NCBI GenBank assembly: GCA_013360295.1
Contig: JABWCL010000028.1
Location: forward strand, 1 to 64,000
DNA from: Ignavibacteriaceae bacterium
GTDB taxonomy: Bacteria; Bacteroidota; Ignavibacteria; Ignavibacteriales; Ignavibacteriaceae
Direction: 5' to 3'
DNA: 64,000 nucleotides
Under the pieces are notes generated by a model. The model did no database searches and had not been told where the DNA came from. It was given only the letters and a program-made list of their open reading frames with translations. Each line of letters opens with the position of its first letter. Positions within the stretch are counted from its first letter, which is position 1. The position numbers were made by a program, and so were the translations under genes. Shown piece by piece: positions 53,064 to 62,741 of this stretch.

Positions 53064-54443
53064 GTGATGATAAGAAAAGCCAGTTTCCTTTTACTAATCC
53101 TGGCGGGATTTTTATCCGCCCAACCAGCCGGTGCATTCCGTGTTGAATTTGATTACGCGAGGTTTTCGTATGATGATACATCCGATTACGTCGAAATATA
53201 TTACTCGTTCTCCCAGGGGCAGTTTGCGCCGGTCAAGGTTGAAGGAGTGAATACTGGGCAGGGTGTCCTGGATATTTCGATTTATGATATCACGAAGGAT
53301 TCACTTATCCTTAAGAGAGAGTACGGCTTTAAGATCAACTTTGACGATACCGCGAATTTCGATGAATCGAAGAGCCTGGTAGGGAATATCGCGTATGTAC
53401 TGCCTGTTGGAAATTACAGGGTTACTATGCTGGGATATGACTCCAACCTGCCGGAGCGGCGTGATTCGGTTGTCGCGGAGATGACAGTCCGGCCGCTGCC
53501 AAATGACCGTTTCAGTGTCAGCGATATACAGTTCGCGAGCTCCATAAAAAAATCTGAAGATGAAACTTCGCTGTTTTATAAAAACACTTATGAGGTGATC
53601 CCGAATCCTTCCGGGCTTTTTGGGGAGCAGCTTCCGGTGATATATTTCTACACAGAGATGTATAACTTGAATAAGGCGGTTTTTTCTGATGTTCTGAAAA
53701 TTGAATACCTGCTGCTCAACTCGAAAAACATTCCTGTTTACAGAAGAGTAAAGTTTATCAAGCGCGCGAATTCTTCAATCGTGGAGGCAGGCACAATAAA
53801 TGTTCACAAGACTCCGACTGGAACTTATACAATGGTTGTCTCGGTTAGCGATACGGTAAAGAACCTGCAGGCCGTAATCTCCAAGAAGCTGTTTGTCTAT
53901 AATAAAGACGTGATTGATACGGTAACAGAAAACCTGTCTGATTTTGAATTCCTCGCCTCGGAGTTCGCGACTATGAGCGATGAAGAGATAGCTGAATCCT
54001 ATGGGATATCAAAATATATAGCTTCGAAAGCCGAGATACAGCAGTGGGAAAAACTGAGCGAACCGGAAGCGAAAAGAAATTTCCTTTTCACATTCTGGAA
54101 ATCCCGGGACCAGGTGGTAGAAACCCCGGATAATGAATTTAAGAATGAATACTGGCGCCGCGTAAAGTATGCCAATGATCATTACGCAACCTTCCAGAAG
54201 AAGGGCTGGCTGACTGACAGGGGACGTGTTTATATTATGTATGGGGAGCCGAGTGAGGTTGAGCGGTATCCTAACCAGGTTGATACTAAACCACACGAAA
54301 TATGGACGTATAATTCGCTTGAAGGCGGAGTTGTGTTTGTCTTTGCCGACCTTACGAGTTTCTCGGATTACCAGCTTCTTCACTCAACGCTCAGGGGTGA
54401 ATTGAGGGACGACAACTGGAGAAGAAAAATTCAGTCCTTATAA
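53064..54443 (+). CDS. GWxTD-domain protein
   Basis: A 459-residue exported protein with a signal peptide (residues 1-24). The defining C-terminal GWxTD domain contains KKGWLTDRGRVYIMYGEPSE and follows an NDHYATFQ helix; the family is typical of Ignavibacteria, Chlorobi and related groups. The N-terminal three quarters are beta-rich, with strands around SVSDIQFASSI and IEYLLLNSKNI, and include YYSF and an FFTFW-type helix. Its role is unknown. It starts a run of envelope genes: the LpxL-like gene follows after 15 bases. Confidence 0.85.
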   Translation: MMIRKASFLLLILAGFLSAQPAGAFRVEFDYARFSYDDTSDYVEIYYSFSQGQFAPVKVEGVNTGQGVLDISIYDITKDSLILKREYGFKINFDDTANFDESKSLVGNIAYVLPVGNYRVTMLGYDSNLPERRDSVVAEMTVRPLPNDRFSVSDIQFASSIKKSEDETSLFYKNTYEVIPNPSGLFGEQLPVIYFYTEMYNLNKAVFSDVLKIEYLLLNSKNIPVYRRVKFIKRANSSIVEAGTINVHKTPTGTYTMVVSVSDTVKNLQAVISKKLFVYNKDVIDTVTENLSDFEFLASEFATMSDEEIAESYGISKYIASKAEIQQWEKLSEPEAKRNFLFTFWKSRDQVVETPDNEFKNEYWRRVKYANDHYATFQKKGWLTDRGRVYIMYGEPSEVERYPNQVDTKPHEIWTYNSLEGGVVFVFADLTSFSDYQLLHSTLRGELRDDNWRRKIQSL

Positions 54444-54458
54444 TGCCGGAAAAGAATA

Positions 54459-55328
54459 ATGAAGAACCGCCTTGAATATATCTTATTTGTTTTTTTCAGC
54501 AAGATATTTTGTTTCGTCGGACTGAAACGGGCACTACCCTTTGCGAGGGTTCTCAGCGGTTTTGCTTTCAAAATTCTTAAGATACGCAGGGATGTGGTTC
54601 TGAAGAACCTCAGGATAGCATTCCCGGAAAAAGACGAGCGGGAAATCGAATCAATCGCGCGGAGCTGTTATGATGGTTTCGCTTCGTCTCTTGTGGAGAT
54701 CCTTGCTATTCCGTCAATGACAGAGAAGGATTTTCTTGAATATGTCAGCTGTGATAATATCGGTCAGATAAATGAAGTACGGAAAATGGGTAAGGGGCTG
54801 ATTCTTATGACTGCCCATTTCGGGAACTGGGAATATTCAGCAATAGCGATGGGACTAATGCTGGATCACTCGCTGATGGTGGTTGTAAAAGGGCAGAGGA
54901 ACACACTGGTGGACGACTGGATGAACCGGTACAGATCACGTTTTGGCAATCGTACTGTTCACCTTGGAGTCGCAATCAAGCAGATATTTAAAGAGATTGA
55001 GAATAAAGGCGTTGTCGCCATTGTCGGCGATCAGCGGGGGCCCAGCGACGGGCTTACTGTTAAGTTTTTTGGACGGGATACGAAAGTATACCCCGGTCCG
55101 GCGGCGCTCGCTCTTAAGTCCGGCGCGCCGGTCCTTATGGGATTTATGACCCGTCGTCCGGAAGGCGGGTATGCTTTTCATATGAATCCGATAAGCAAGG
55201 ACGGCCTCCCGGAAAACAGGGAAGAACAAATTCTCGTACTAACACAAAGACATATCAGTATGCTCGAATCACAATTAAAATTATACCCGGATCATTGGTT
55301 ATGGATGCACAATATCTGGAAATATTAA
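54459..55328 (+). CDS. LpxL/HtrB-like lipid A acyltransferase
   Basis: A 289-residue membrane-bound enzyme that adds a secondary acyl chain to Kdo2-lipid A. The catalytic motif Hx4E is TAHFGNWE with His120 and Glu125, and the second block has IVGDQRGPSDGLTVKFFG. An N-terminal membrane anchor covers residues about 8-30. The family is LpxL/LpxM-like. The next glycosyltransferase gene begins inside its last codons (34-base overlap), so the two are co-translated. Confidence 0.88.
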   Translation: MKNRLEYILFVFFSKIFCFVGLKRALPFARVLSGFAFKILKIRRDVVLKNLRIAFPEKDEREIESIARSCYDGFASSLVEILAIPSMTEKDFLEYVSCDNIGQINEVRKMGKGLILMTAHFGNWEYSAIAMGLMLDHSLMVVVKGQRNTLVDDWMNRYRSRFGNRTVHLGVAIKQIFKEIENKGVVAIVGDQRGPSDGLTVKFFGRDTKVYPGPAALALKSGAPVLMGFMTRRPEGGYAFHMNPISKDGLPENREEQILVLTQRHISMLESQLKLYPDHWLWMHNIWKY

Positions 55329-56362
55329 AAACAGGCGATAAACTACTCCTCATTCAGACAGCGTTTATAGGCGACTGTATTCTTACCCTCCCGCTAATTG
55401 CGGCTCTTAAAGAGAAACTTCCCGGCGTGATTATAGATATCGTTACCACCCCGAATTCCCAAGAAATTTTCGAAAGTTATGATGCGGTAAACCGGGTTTA
55501 CAGTTTCGACAAAAAGGGGAAAGACAGGCCCATCAGCGCTGTTATTGCTTTCGCCGGGATGCTGAAAAAGGAGAATTATAAACTTGTTATCTCCGCCCAC
55601 CGGTCTGCCCGCACCTCGCTGCTTGTTACTATGCTCGGCATTAAGGAGAGTTACGGATTTGAGAACAGCTCAATGAAATTTGTATATAGCAATACAATAC
55701 CGTATGAATATGAAAAACACGAGGCGCACCGTAACCTCAGGTTCCTAGGAGAGATCGCCGGCTCCATCAATCCGGAAACCTTCAGGTACAACCTTGCGAT
55801 GCCGGAGTCTGAAGCGAAACTTATCGAGGAAGTCATAACCGGCGCGGCGGGGAAAAAGATTGTGGTTGTTGCGCCCGGCACAGAGTGGAATACAAAGCAA
55901 TACCCGATGGATTATTTTTCCTCGGTGTGCGGTTACCTGCTTGATAAGGGATACCTTGTTGCCGTTAACGGTTCGAAGAAAGACTCTAAACTGGCAGAGA
56001 AACTGGCTGCGGATAACGGGAATAATTTGTTAAATTTGTGCGGCAGTTTTTCCATACCCGGTACGATTAACCTCCTGAGGCACTGTGAATTGCTCATTTC
56101 GAATGACAGTTCACCGGTGCATATGGGCCTCATTGCGGGTATTAAGGTATTAACCTTGTACTGCTCCACTGTTCCTGAATTCGGGTTCTACCCCCTTGGC
56201 AAGGGAAGCTCCTGGCTCTCTGTTGAAGACCTCGATTGTAAACCGTGCGGAATTCACGGGCGGAAACACTGCCCGCTGGAACACTTTAATTGCGGGCGAT
56301 TATTATTGCCTGAACTGGTAACACGTAAAATTGACGAACTGCTTGATAATGACATTAAATAA
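55295..56362 (+). CDS. glycosyltransferase family 9 (heptosyltransferase-like)
   Basis: About 355 residues. Motif LLLIQTAFIGDCILTLPLIA near the N-terminus, VVVAPGTEWNTKQYPMDYF in the middle and SNDSSPVHMGLIAGIKVL near residue 270 define a GT9 enzyme of LPS core assembly. It is a second family member besides the one at 25186. The start is uncertain: TTG at 55295, or ATG at 55301; both lie inside the upstream acyltransferase. The stop lies inside the next gene, so the whole envelope cluster is tightly packed. Confidence 0.87.
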   Translation: MVMDAQYLEILKTGDKLLLIQTAFIGDCILTLPLIAALKEKLPGVIIDIVTTPNSQEIFESYDAVNRVYSFDKKGKDRPISAVIAFAGMLKKENYKLVISAHRSARTSLLVTMLGIKESYGFENSSMKFVYSNTIPYEYEKHEAHRNLRFLGEIAGSINPETFRYNLAMPESEAKLIEEVITGAAGKKIVVVAPGTEWNTKQYPMDYFSSVCGYLLDKGYLVAVNGSKKDSKLAEKLAADNGNNLLNLCGSFSIPGTINLLRHCELLISNDSSPVHMGLIAGIKVLTLYCSTVPEFGFYPLGKGSSWLSVEDLDCKPCGIHGRKHCPLEHFNCGRLLLPELVTRKIDELLDNDIK

Positions 56363-56990
56363 AAGTAAAATTGTAAATATAGACGAACATCCGAAGGAAG
56401 CGGTCACCGCTGCCCAGAAAATATTTTATGAAGGGGGCGTGTTCATCTACCCGACCGATACCATTTATGGATTCGGGGCAAACCCCTTTAATCAGGACGC
56501 GGTTGACAGAATTTTTGAGATCAAAAAACGTCCCGCGGAAAAATCAATGATTATGCTGGTGGGCTCGATAGATGTGCTGCTGAAGATGGTTGAATTTAAG
56601 AATGAGAGCCTGATTGATTTTCTTTTGTCTATATGGCCGAACCCGGTCTCGGTGGTGCTAAGGCTGAACCGTGTTACCGCGGAGCAGCTGAATATGGACA
56701 CCGCCGCATTCAGGATACCGCATCATTCGTTCTGTCAGAAACTGCTCAACGAAATTAAGATGCCTCTTATTTCAACCAGTGTTAACAGGCACGGGCAGGA
56801 GCCTCTGAACGACTATACCCAGATTAAAATGGAATTCAACGGGGAAGTTAACGGCATCTTCCATACAAAAAGGGCTACATTGAATACCGGATCAACGATA
56901 ATAAGTCTGACATCCGGAAAGCCGGAATTGATCAGAGAGGGGAAAATTCAATTCAGTGAAATTATGCAGAAATTTGAGTTAAGGACGTGA
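56349..56990 (+). CDS. L-threonylcarbamoyladenylate synthase (TsaC/Sua5 family)
   Basis: A 213-residue protein starting at the ATG at 56349 (MTLNKSKIVNID), with a longer TTG-started alternative at 56331. The YrdC domain includes VFIYPTDTIYGFGANPF and the KKRPAEKSMIMLV lysine-rich loop that binds threonylcarbamoyl-AMP substrates. The protein makes the intermediate for t6A37 of tRNAs that read ANN codons. The short length lacks the C-terminal Sua5 domain, so it is TsaC-like. The last bases (GTGA) overlap the start of the M23 peptidase gene. Confidence 0.9.
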   Translation: MTLNKSKIVNIDEHPKEAVTAAQKIFYEGGVFIYPTDTIYGFGANPFNQDAVDRIFEIKKRPAEKSMIMLVGSIDVLLKMVEFKNESLIDFLLSIWPNPVSVVLRLNRVTAEQLNMDTAAFRIPHHSFCQKLLNEIKMPLISTSVNRHGQEPLNDYTQIKMEFNGEVNGIFHTKRATLNTGSTIISLTSGKPELIREGKIQFSEIMQKFELRT

Positions 56991-57838
56991 TCCTCTCATT
57001 AAAAGATTTTATCCTTGGTAAACTGAAACCACTTAAGTTCATTTTTCATAAGATGAAATTTTCTGTGGTGATTGTGCCTCAGACCTCAACTTCAAAGTTT
57101 AAGTCCCGCACACTCAGTTTCCCCGTTTTCCTGCTGACGATGCTGTTGTATTCATTGGCGGTATTTTTTATCAGCGGAGCCCTGCTGATCTATACCCCGG
57201 CGAGAAACCTTTTCTTTAGCGAGAATGTATCTCTCACATACCGGGAACTTAGGGATAATGAACTAATGGTGGAGAAGGTGAACCGGCTGATCCGTGAACT
57301 TGATGATCTTAAGATCACTAATGAAAGGCTGCGTAAAGCCATATTAATGGGTGATTCAACGGCATTTATGAACCTGGAGAAGAAGCCGCCGAAGAGTAAC
57401 AAAGGTGTTAAACCTGCTGAAGGAAATATCTTTGGCTTTGTTTTCGGAAAAATATTTCCTGAGGCTCAGTCAGTAAACCTGAGTTTTATCAAACCGCTTG
57501 ACGGATATATCAGTAATAAGTTCAATCCGGATCAGGGGCATTACGGGATTGATATAGCTGCAAAGGCCGGTACTCCTATATCTGCTTCCGCGAATGGGTA
57601 TGTTGTTTTTGCCGCTTATACGGTTCAGGATGGTTATATGGTGATCCTCGCGCACGCTGGTGATCAGCTTACGTTTTATAAACACTGCGCGGATGTGCTG
57701 GTTAAACCCCGGCAAAGGGTGACACAGGGAGACCCGATCGCGTTGTGCGGGAATACAGGGATGGAATCTAAAGGATCGCACCTTCACTTTGAGATCTGGC
57801 GCGCGGGATCGGCGATGGACCCGCTCTTATTTTTTTAA
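56987..57838 (+). CDS. M23 (LytM-type) peptidase, membrane-anchored
   Basis: A 283-residue cell-wall endopeptidase or a regulator of such. It starts with GTG overlapping the TsaC stop. A hydrophobic segment at about 47-69 anchors it in the inner membrane. A coiled coil (about 85-120) leads to the LytM domain (about 165-283). Zinc-binding residues appear as His185 and Asp189 in HYGIDIA and His265/His267 in SHLHFE; all are present, so it is probably active. The neighbour downstream, a bactofilin, is a known genomic partner of M23 peptidases that act on cell shape. Confidence 0.9.
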   Translation: MILSLKDFILGKLKPLKFIFHKMKFSVVIVPQTSTSKFKSRTLSFPVFLLTMLLYSLAVFFISGALLIYTPARNLFFSENVSLTYRELRDNELMVEKVNRLIRELDDLKITNERLRKAILMGDSTAFMNLEKKPPKSNKGVKPAEGNIFGFVFGKIFPEAQSVNLSFIKPLDGYISNKFNPDQGHYGIDIAAKAGTPISASANGYVVFAAYTVQDGYMVILAHAGDQLTFYKHCADVLVKPRQRVTQGDPIALCGNTGMESKGSHLHFEIWRAGSAMDPLLFF

Positions 57839-57853
57839 TCTATCGGAATTTTT

Positions 57854-58195
57854 ATGAAAGAAAAAATTGATATTCATAACGTCACAATGATCAGCGAGGG
57901 TACCACTATAGAAGGGAACATCACTTCAAATGGTAACGTGCGCGTCGATGGTATGGTTAAGGGCAATATTGATGCTTCCGGGATGGTCACACAGGGACAT
58001 AAAAGCCATATAACAGGAGACATTAAAGCAGGCTCCTTTATAGTCGGCGGAGTCTTTGAAGGAAACATTCACTGCAGCGGTAAACTCGCCATTGAAGGGA
58101 AAAGTAAAGTAACGGGCGATCTTTACGCGCGCTTTCTGGTTGTTGAAGAGGGGGCAGTGTTTAACGGGAAAAGCACAATGCCTTCGTCGGAATAA
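57854..58195 (+). CDS. bactofilin (polymer-forming cytoskeletal protein)
   Basis: A 113-residue protein of the bactofilin (DUF583) family, which polymerises at the membrane to place cell-wall enzymes. The pattern VRVDGMVKGNIDASGMV, then ITGDIKAGSFIVGGVFEGNI and KVTGDLYARFLVVEEGAVFNG, is that of a right-handed beta-helix with repeated V-x-G motifs. It follows the M23 peptidase by 15 bases, so the two are probably co-expressed. The stop touches the start of the ATP synthase-associated gene. Confidence 0.9.
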   Translation: MKEKIDIHNVTMISEGTTIEGNITSNGNVRVDGMVKGNIDASGMVTQGHKSHITGDIKAGSFIVGGVFEGNIHCSGKLAIEGKSKVTGDLYARFLVVEEGAVFNGKSTMPSSE

Positions 58196-58455
58196 TGAAA
58201 CCGCAGCAGCCACAGAATAAAACACAGATTTTTTCTGAACTCGGTCCCTACCTTGGGCTGGGTGTGCAGTTGGCTGCTACGATAATCATAATGGTTTACA
58301 TCGGGGACTGGCTTGACACGAAATATAATACCTCCCCGAGGTATACACTTATTTGTGCAATTTTCGGTATTTTTGCAGGTATGTATAACCTGATTAAAAT
58401 TGTGCTCGGTTTAGAGAAGAGAAACAAAGCAAAAAAGGATGAGACACAGAATTAA
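58195..58455 (+). CDS. AtpZ/AtpI-family small membrane protein
   Basis: An 86-residue protein with two hydrophobic helices (residues about 18-38 and 49-71). The segment YLGLGVQLAATIIIMVYIGDWLDTKYN fits the AtpZ/AtpI family that helps assemble the c ring or move magnesium. It is the first gene of the ATP synthase cluster; its start ATG shares its last A with the bactofilin stop. Confidence 0.8.
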   Translation: MKPQQPQNKTQIFSELGPYLGLGVQLAATIIIMVYIGDWLDTKYNTSPRYTLICAIFGIFAGMYNLIKIVLGLEKRNKAKKDETQN

Positions 58456-58834
58456 AAAATATACGCTGGCGGGAATAATAGTGATACTTGTGGTATCTCT
58501 GGCTCTTTACAGGCTGGGGTATATTGAGGCGGATCTTTTTCTGAGTATTATCCTGGCGAAAATAATAACTACAAGTAACTTTTTTCTGGGGCTGTTCACC
58601 TACGATAAGGGATTAAATAAGGACGATAAGTCCTTTCTTTTGTTGGTTTTAGGGGGGCAAATGGCAAGAATTTTTGTTGTGTTAATATTTATTATTTTAG
58701 GCTCTATTTTGTTGAAACTGAATAATAATATATTTATCTTAGTAGTCTTTATTTTTTATTTTAGTTTTCTTATACTGGAAATTATATATTTAATTAACGC
58801 GAGAAGCAACAGCTTAACAAAATACTATGGATGA
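58439..58834 (+). CDS. membrane protein in the AtpI position
   Basis: A 131-residue protein with about four hydrophobic helices (residues about 10-27, 33-55, 67-93 and 98-121) and no clear motif. Its place between AtpZ-like and atpB genes suggests a role as ATP synthase subunit I (AtpI), although sequence similarity is not obvious. It overlaps both neighbours (17 bases and 8 bases). I infer function from position. Confidence 0.6.
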   Translation: MRHRIKKYTLAGIIVILVVSLALYRLGYIEADLFLSIILAKIITTSNFFLGLFTYDKGLNKDDKSFLLLVLGGQMARIFVVLIFIILGSILLKLNNNIFILVVFIFYFSFLILEIIYLINARSNSLTKYYG

Positions 58835-59663
58835 AAAAGCCACGGCAGTAGTGGACACACTAAAAAATTCGCACAGCAATTCCGATAACAGCTGGATAAT
58901 GCACCATATTCAGGATGGTGATTATCTTGATTTTACCCCTCTCGGTAAAATATATCTGCCTCAGGATTTGTTCGGACTCGAATGGTTGGATATAACCAGG
59001 CACGTTGTTTTTCTGTTTATAGTTTCCGCCATACTTGTATTTTTATTAATACGCTCGGCGAAGCATTATAAAAAATCGCTCGTGCCAAAAGGCGTTGTAA
59101 ACTTCCTGGAAGTGCTTATTGTATTTGTAAGGGATGAAATTGCCGTACCGACTATCGGTAAAGGATATGAAAAATTCCTTCCTTATCTCTTGACTGCTTT
59201 CTTCTTTATTTTGATTTCGAATTTTCTGGGATTACTCCCGTTTTCGGCAACTATTACAAGTAACATTACCGTAACAGCCACACTCGCGATATTCTCGTTC
59301 TTTGTAATACAGGGCGGCGGGATAATGAAAAACGGATTCTTCGGTTATTTCAAAGGGCTGATCCCTCACGGGATACCGGTGTTACTGCTTCCGATCATCG
59401 CGGTGGTGGAAGTGCTCGGTTTATTCACAAAGCCATTCGCGCTTGCAGTGCGGCTTTTCGCTAATATGACCGCGGGGCATATTGTTATCTACGCGCTGAT
59501 AAGCCTCATCTTCGTGATGCAGTCTTACGGCATAGCGGTTGTATCGGTAGGTATGGCGCTCTTTGTGTATATGCTCGAGATATTAGTGGCTTTATTACAG
59601 GCTTATATTTTCACGATGCTGTCATCGCTTTTTATTGGTATGGCAGTTCATCAGGATCATTAA
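58827..59663 (+). CDS. atpB: ATP synthase F0 subunit a
   Basis: A 278-residue membrane protein that carries protons to the c ring. Five to six hydrophobic helices are visible. The conserved arginine lies in LAVRLFANMTAGHIV, and IVALLQAYIFTMLSSLFIGMAV is the conserved C-terminal block. Residues 1-50 form a polar N-terminal extension typical of Bacteroidota and Chlorobi. It overlaps the preceding gene by 8 bases. Confidence 0.94.
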   Translation: MDEKATAVVDTLKNSHSNSDNSWIMHHIQDGDYLDFTPLGKIYLPQDLFGLEWLDITRHVVFLFIVSAILVFLLIRSAKHYKKSLVPKGVVNFLEVLIVFVRDEIAVPTIGKGYEKFLPYLLTAFFFILISNFLGLLPFSATITSNITVTATLAIFSFFVIQGGGIMKNGFFGYFKGLIPHGIPVLLLPIIAVVEVLGLFTKPFALAVRLFANMTAGHIVIYALISLIFVMQSYGIAVVSVGMALFVYMLEILVALLQAYIFTMLSSLFIGMAVHQDH

Positions 59664-59711
59664 TTTAATAAACAACAATAATCAATCAATAAATTTATTC
59701 GGAGAGGATAG

Positions 59712-59936
59712 ATGGAAATGAACTTAGCAGCATTAGCAGCCGGTATCGGTGCAGGCTTAACAATTATCGGTGGCGCATTAGGAATTGGCAAATTAGCTGC
59801 CTCAGCTATGGAAGCAAGCGGAAGACAACCTGAAGCTGCGGGAACAATAAGAATATCGATGATTATCGCGGCAGCGCTTATTGAAGGTATTGCTCTTTTC
59901 GCGCTCGTTATCTGCTTCCAGTTAGCCGGTAAATAA
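59712..59936 (+). CDS. atpE: ATP synthase F0 subunit c
   Basis: A 74-residue hairpin of two membrane helices that makes up the rotor ring. The ion-binding glutamate is Glu58 in AALIEGIALFALV, and the loop is GRQPEA. The residue following Glu58 is glycine, and no glutamine occupies the sodium-binding position in the first helix, so a proton-driven ring is likely. CGGAGAGGAT is a strong ribosome binding site. A 124-base spacer separates it from atpF. Confidence 0.94.
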   Translation: MEMNLAALAAGIGAGLTIIGGALGIGKLAASAMEASGRQPEAAGTIRISMIIAAALIEGIALFALVICFQLAGK

Positions 59937-60060
59937 TTTAACTAATTTATCCCGGGTACTTTTCAATTTTATGCGGCTGACCGGCGCTACTGCCGGAAAG
60001 CTGCATTTATCTGTTTAAAGTAACGGTAATTATTAACTATTATTCCAGAAAGAAAATAGA

Positions 60061-60603
60061 ATGTCTATGGCTGTTTTACTAATGTACGCAGCTTACTCCG
60101 AAGGTGAAGGCGGCGGATTACTTTCTGTTAATCCCGGACTTGCGTTCTGGACTGTGCTGATTTTCCTTCTGCTTCTTTTGATTCTCAAAAAGTTCGCGTG
60201 GAAACCGATACTCGAGTCTCTTGATGAAAGAGAAAACAAGATAAAGGAATCACTCGAATCCGCTGAGAAAGCACGCAATGACGCGCAGGTACTGATCGAA
60301 GAGAACAGGAAGAACCTGGCTAAGGCGGAAGAAGAAGCGAAGAAGATAATCGAAGAGAGCAGAACCTATGCTGAGCGAGTCAAGACCCAGATTATGGAAG
60401 ACAGTAAGGCGCAGGCGGCAAAGGTCATCGAAAATGCTACGGCGGAAATCGACAGGAAACGCCAGGAGATGTTCAGTGACCTGAAAAACCAGATCGCTGA
60501 TATATCCGTGGAGATCGCTGAAAAGATCATCCGTAAGAACCTTGATAAAACGGCTCAGAGCGATATTATCAATAAATCTATAGACGAGATACGGAAAAAT
60601 TAA
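60061..60603 (+). CDS. atpF: ATP synthase F0 subunit b
   Basis: A 180-residue subunit forming the peripheral stalk. One membrane helix (residues about 25-45, FWTVLIFLLLLLILKKFAW) is followed by a long, charged coiled coil (ESLDEREN to the end) that reaches subunit delta. Its stop lies two bases before the next start, in the order usual for atp clusters. Confidence 0.92.
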   Translation: MSMAVLLMYAAYSEGEGGGLLSVNPGLAFWTVLIFLLLLLILKKFAWKPILESLDERENKIKESLESAEKARNDAQVLIEENRKNLAKAEEEAKKIIEESRTYAERVKTQIMEDSKAQAAKVIENATAEIDRKRQEMFSDLKNQIADISVEIAEKIIRKNLDKTAQSDIINKSIDEIRKN

Positions 60604-60604
60604 G

Positions 60605-61159
60605 ATGAGCCTGAACCGTGTAGCTTCAAAATATGCCGCATCGCTTTTATACCTTGCGGATGAGCAGGGAATACTCTCCGCGGTTTATTCGGATGTCGTA
60701 GCAATTAAAAAGGTCCTCGCTTCGGCGCCTCAGCTCAGGAGGGTCATTACTGATCCCACTATCAGGCCTTCGCTGAAGAGTTCTGTGCTTAAGGAAATCT
60801 TTAAGGGCGGGCTCAGTGATCTGACTAACAAGTTCATCGCGCTTCTCATTCAAAAGAACAGGATCGACGTGCTTCCGGAGATCCTCGAGAGTTTCCTTGA
60901 ATTGAGAAACGAACACCTTGGCATCATTGCGGTGAGCGTAACCAGCGCTGCAGAAATGTCCAAGGAACAGGCTGATTCACTTAGGATCAAACTTGAGTCT
61001 CTCCTCGGCAAAAAAGTGGAATTCAGTTTTAAGGTTGATCCGGCTCTGATCGGCGGATTTGTCGCTAAAGCAGGTGACACGGTCATTGACTCATCAGTCG
61101 GACAGCAATTGCGAGTGCTTAAGAATAAATTTTTATCAAGCACATTTTCAGTTAATTAA
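60605..61159 (+). CDS. atpH: ATP synthase F1 subunit delta
   Basis: A 184-residue subunit connecting the stalk to the F1 head. ASKYAASLLYLADEQG at the N-terminus and FSFKVDPALIGGFVAKAGDTVIDSS near residues 140-170 are family motifs. It starts 2 bases after atpF, with the ATG preceded by TTAAG; translation is likely coupled. Confidence 0.92.
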   Translation: MSLNRVASKYAASLLYLADEQGILSAVYSDVVAIKKVLASAPQLRRVITDPTIRPSLKSSVLKEIFKGGLSDLTNKFIALLIQKNRIDVLPEILESFLELRNEHLGIIAVSVTSAAEMSKEQADSLRIKLESLLGKKVEFSFKVDPALIGGFVAKAGDTVIDSSVGQQLRVLKNKFLSSTFSVN

Positions 61160-61182
61160 GGATATAAACAAAAGGATTTTTT

Positions 61183-62733
61183 ATGGTTGACGTAAAACCT
61201 GAAGAAATAATTTCGATACTCAGAAAACAGATCACCGGATTTGAGAATGAAGTAGAGATCTACGATAGCGGAACCGTCCTGCAGGTAGGTGACGGTATTT
61301 CCCGTGTATTCGGACTCGGAAAAGTTATGGCAGGAGAATTGGTCGAGTTCCAGAACGATGTTTTCGGAATGGTGCTGAACCTTGAAGAAGACAGCGTTGG
61401 CTGCGTTTTGTTCGGTGATTCAACTCTCGTTAAAGAAGGCGATTCGGTTAAGAGAACCGGTAAAGTTGCCTCTATGCCGGTGACCGATGATATGCTTGGA
61501 AGAGTTATCACTCCTCTCGGTATTCCGCTTGACGGCAAAGGGCCTATCAATACCGATAAGTTCCTTCCGATCGAAAGAAAAGCTCTCGGAGTTATCTTCA
61601 GGCAGCCGGTAAAAGAACCGCTTCAGACAGGTATCACCGCTGTAGATGCAATGATTCCTATTGGCCGCGGACAGAGAGAACTTATCATCGGCGACCGCCA
61701 GACTGGAAAGACTGCTGTAGCTATTGACGCGATTATCAATCAGAAATATACTCATACTGAAGAAGCCATCGCACTTGGCATAAAACCGGTGTTTTGTATT
61801 TATGTAGCGGTAGGGCAGAAGAGATCAACCGTTGCCCGTATTGTTGCGAAACTTCAGGAAGAAGGCGCTATGGACTATACCACAGTTATTACCGCATCTG
61901 CTTCTGATCCGGCACCACTTCAGTTCATCGCTCCTTATTCCGGCGCGACTCTTGGCGAGCACTTCCGCGATACAGGAAGGCACGCGCTTGTTATTTATGA
62001 CGACCTTTCAAAACAGGCGGCGGCATACCGTGAACTTTCGTTATTATTAAGAAGGCCTCCAGGAAGAGAAGCTTATCCGGGTGACGTATTCTACCTCCAC
62101 TCAAGGCTTCTTGAGAGAGCTTCGAAATTAAGTGATGATATTGGCGGCGGAAGCCTTACGGCACTGCCGATCATTGAGACACAGCAGGGCGACGTTTCCG
62201 CGTACATCCCTACAAACGTTATCTCTATTACCGACGGTCAGATCTACCTTGAGTCAAACCTGTTTAACGCCGGCGTAAGGCCTGCTATCAACGTAGGTAT
62301 CTCGGTATCAAGAGTGGGCGGCAACGCGCAGATCAAAGCTATGAAGAAAGTTGCCGGTAAACTTAAGCTTGAACTCGCTTTATACCGCGAACTGGAAGCT
62401 TTCGCGAAGTTCGGCTCTGACCTTGATGTTTCTACCCAGAAAACACTTGCCAGAGGAGCTCGTCTTGTTGAGTTACTTAAGCAGGGACAGTATAGCCCAA
62501 TCAAAGTTGAATATCAGGTGGTGAGTGTGTTCCTCGGAACAAACGGCTTTCTGGATTCTGTCGGGGTTGATGATGTGAAACGTTTTGAAAAAGAATTCCA
62601 CGATTTTGCAGTACTGAAATATGCCGAAATTTACCGGAATGTGCGTGAAAGCAAGGATGTATCTGAGGAAACCTCAAATATGATCAAGAAGGCTGCAGAA
62701 GAATTTACAAGAACTTTTAAGAAATCCAGCTAA
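61183..62733 (+). CDS. atpA: ATP synthase F1 subunit alpha
   Basis: A 516-residue non-catalytic subunit of the F1 head. Walker [12 protein letters not shown] (residues about 168-178), [46 protein letters not shown] and the signature [14 protein letters not shown] are present. The length fits. It is the fifth subunit gene in a row; atpG follows after 8 bases. Confidence 0.97.
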   Translation: MVDVKPEEIISILRKQITGFENEVEIYDSGTVLQVGDGISRVFGLGKVMAGELVEFQNDVFGMVLNLEEDSVGCVLFGDSTLVKEGDSVKRTGKVASMPVTDDMLGRVITPLGIPLDGKGPINTDKFLPIERKALGVIFRQPVKEPLQTGITAVDAMIPIGRGQRELIIGDRQTGKTAVAIDAIINQKYTHTEEAIALGIKPVFCIYVAVGQKRSTVARIVAKLQEEGAMDYTTVITASASDPAPLQFIAPYSGATLGEHFRDTGRHALVIYDDLSKQAAAYRELSLLLRRPPGREAYPGDVFYLHSRLLERASKLSDDIGGGSLTALPIIETQQGDVSAYIPTNVISITDGQIYLESNLFNAGVRPAINVGISVSRVGGNAQIKAMKKVAGKLKLELALYRELEAFAKFGSDLDVSTQKTLARGARLVELLKQGQYSPIKVEYQVVSVFLGTNGFLDSVGVDDVKRFEKEFHDFAVLKYAEIYRNVRESKDVSEETSNMIKKAAEEFTRTFKKSS

Positions 62734-62741
62734 GTTAAGTT

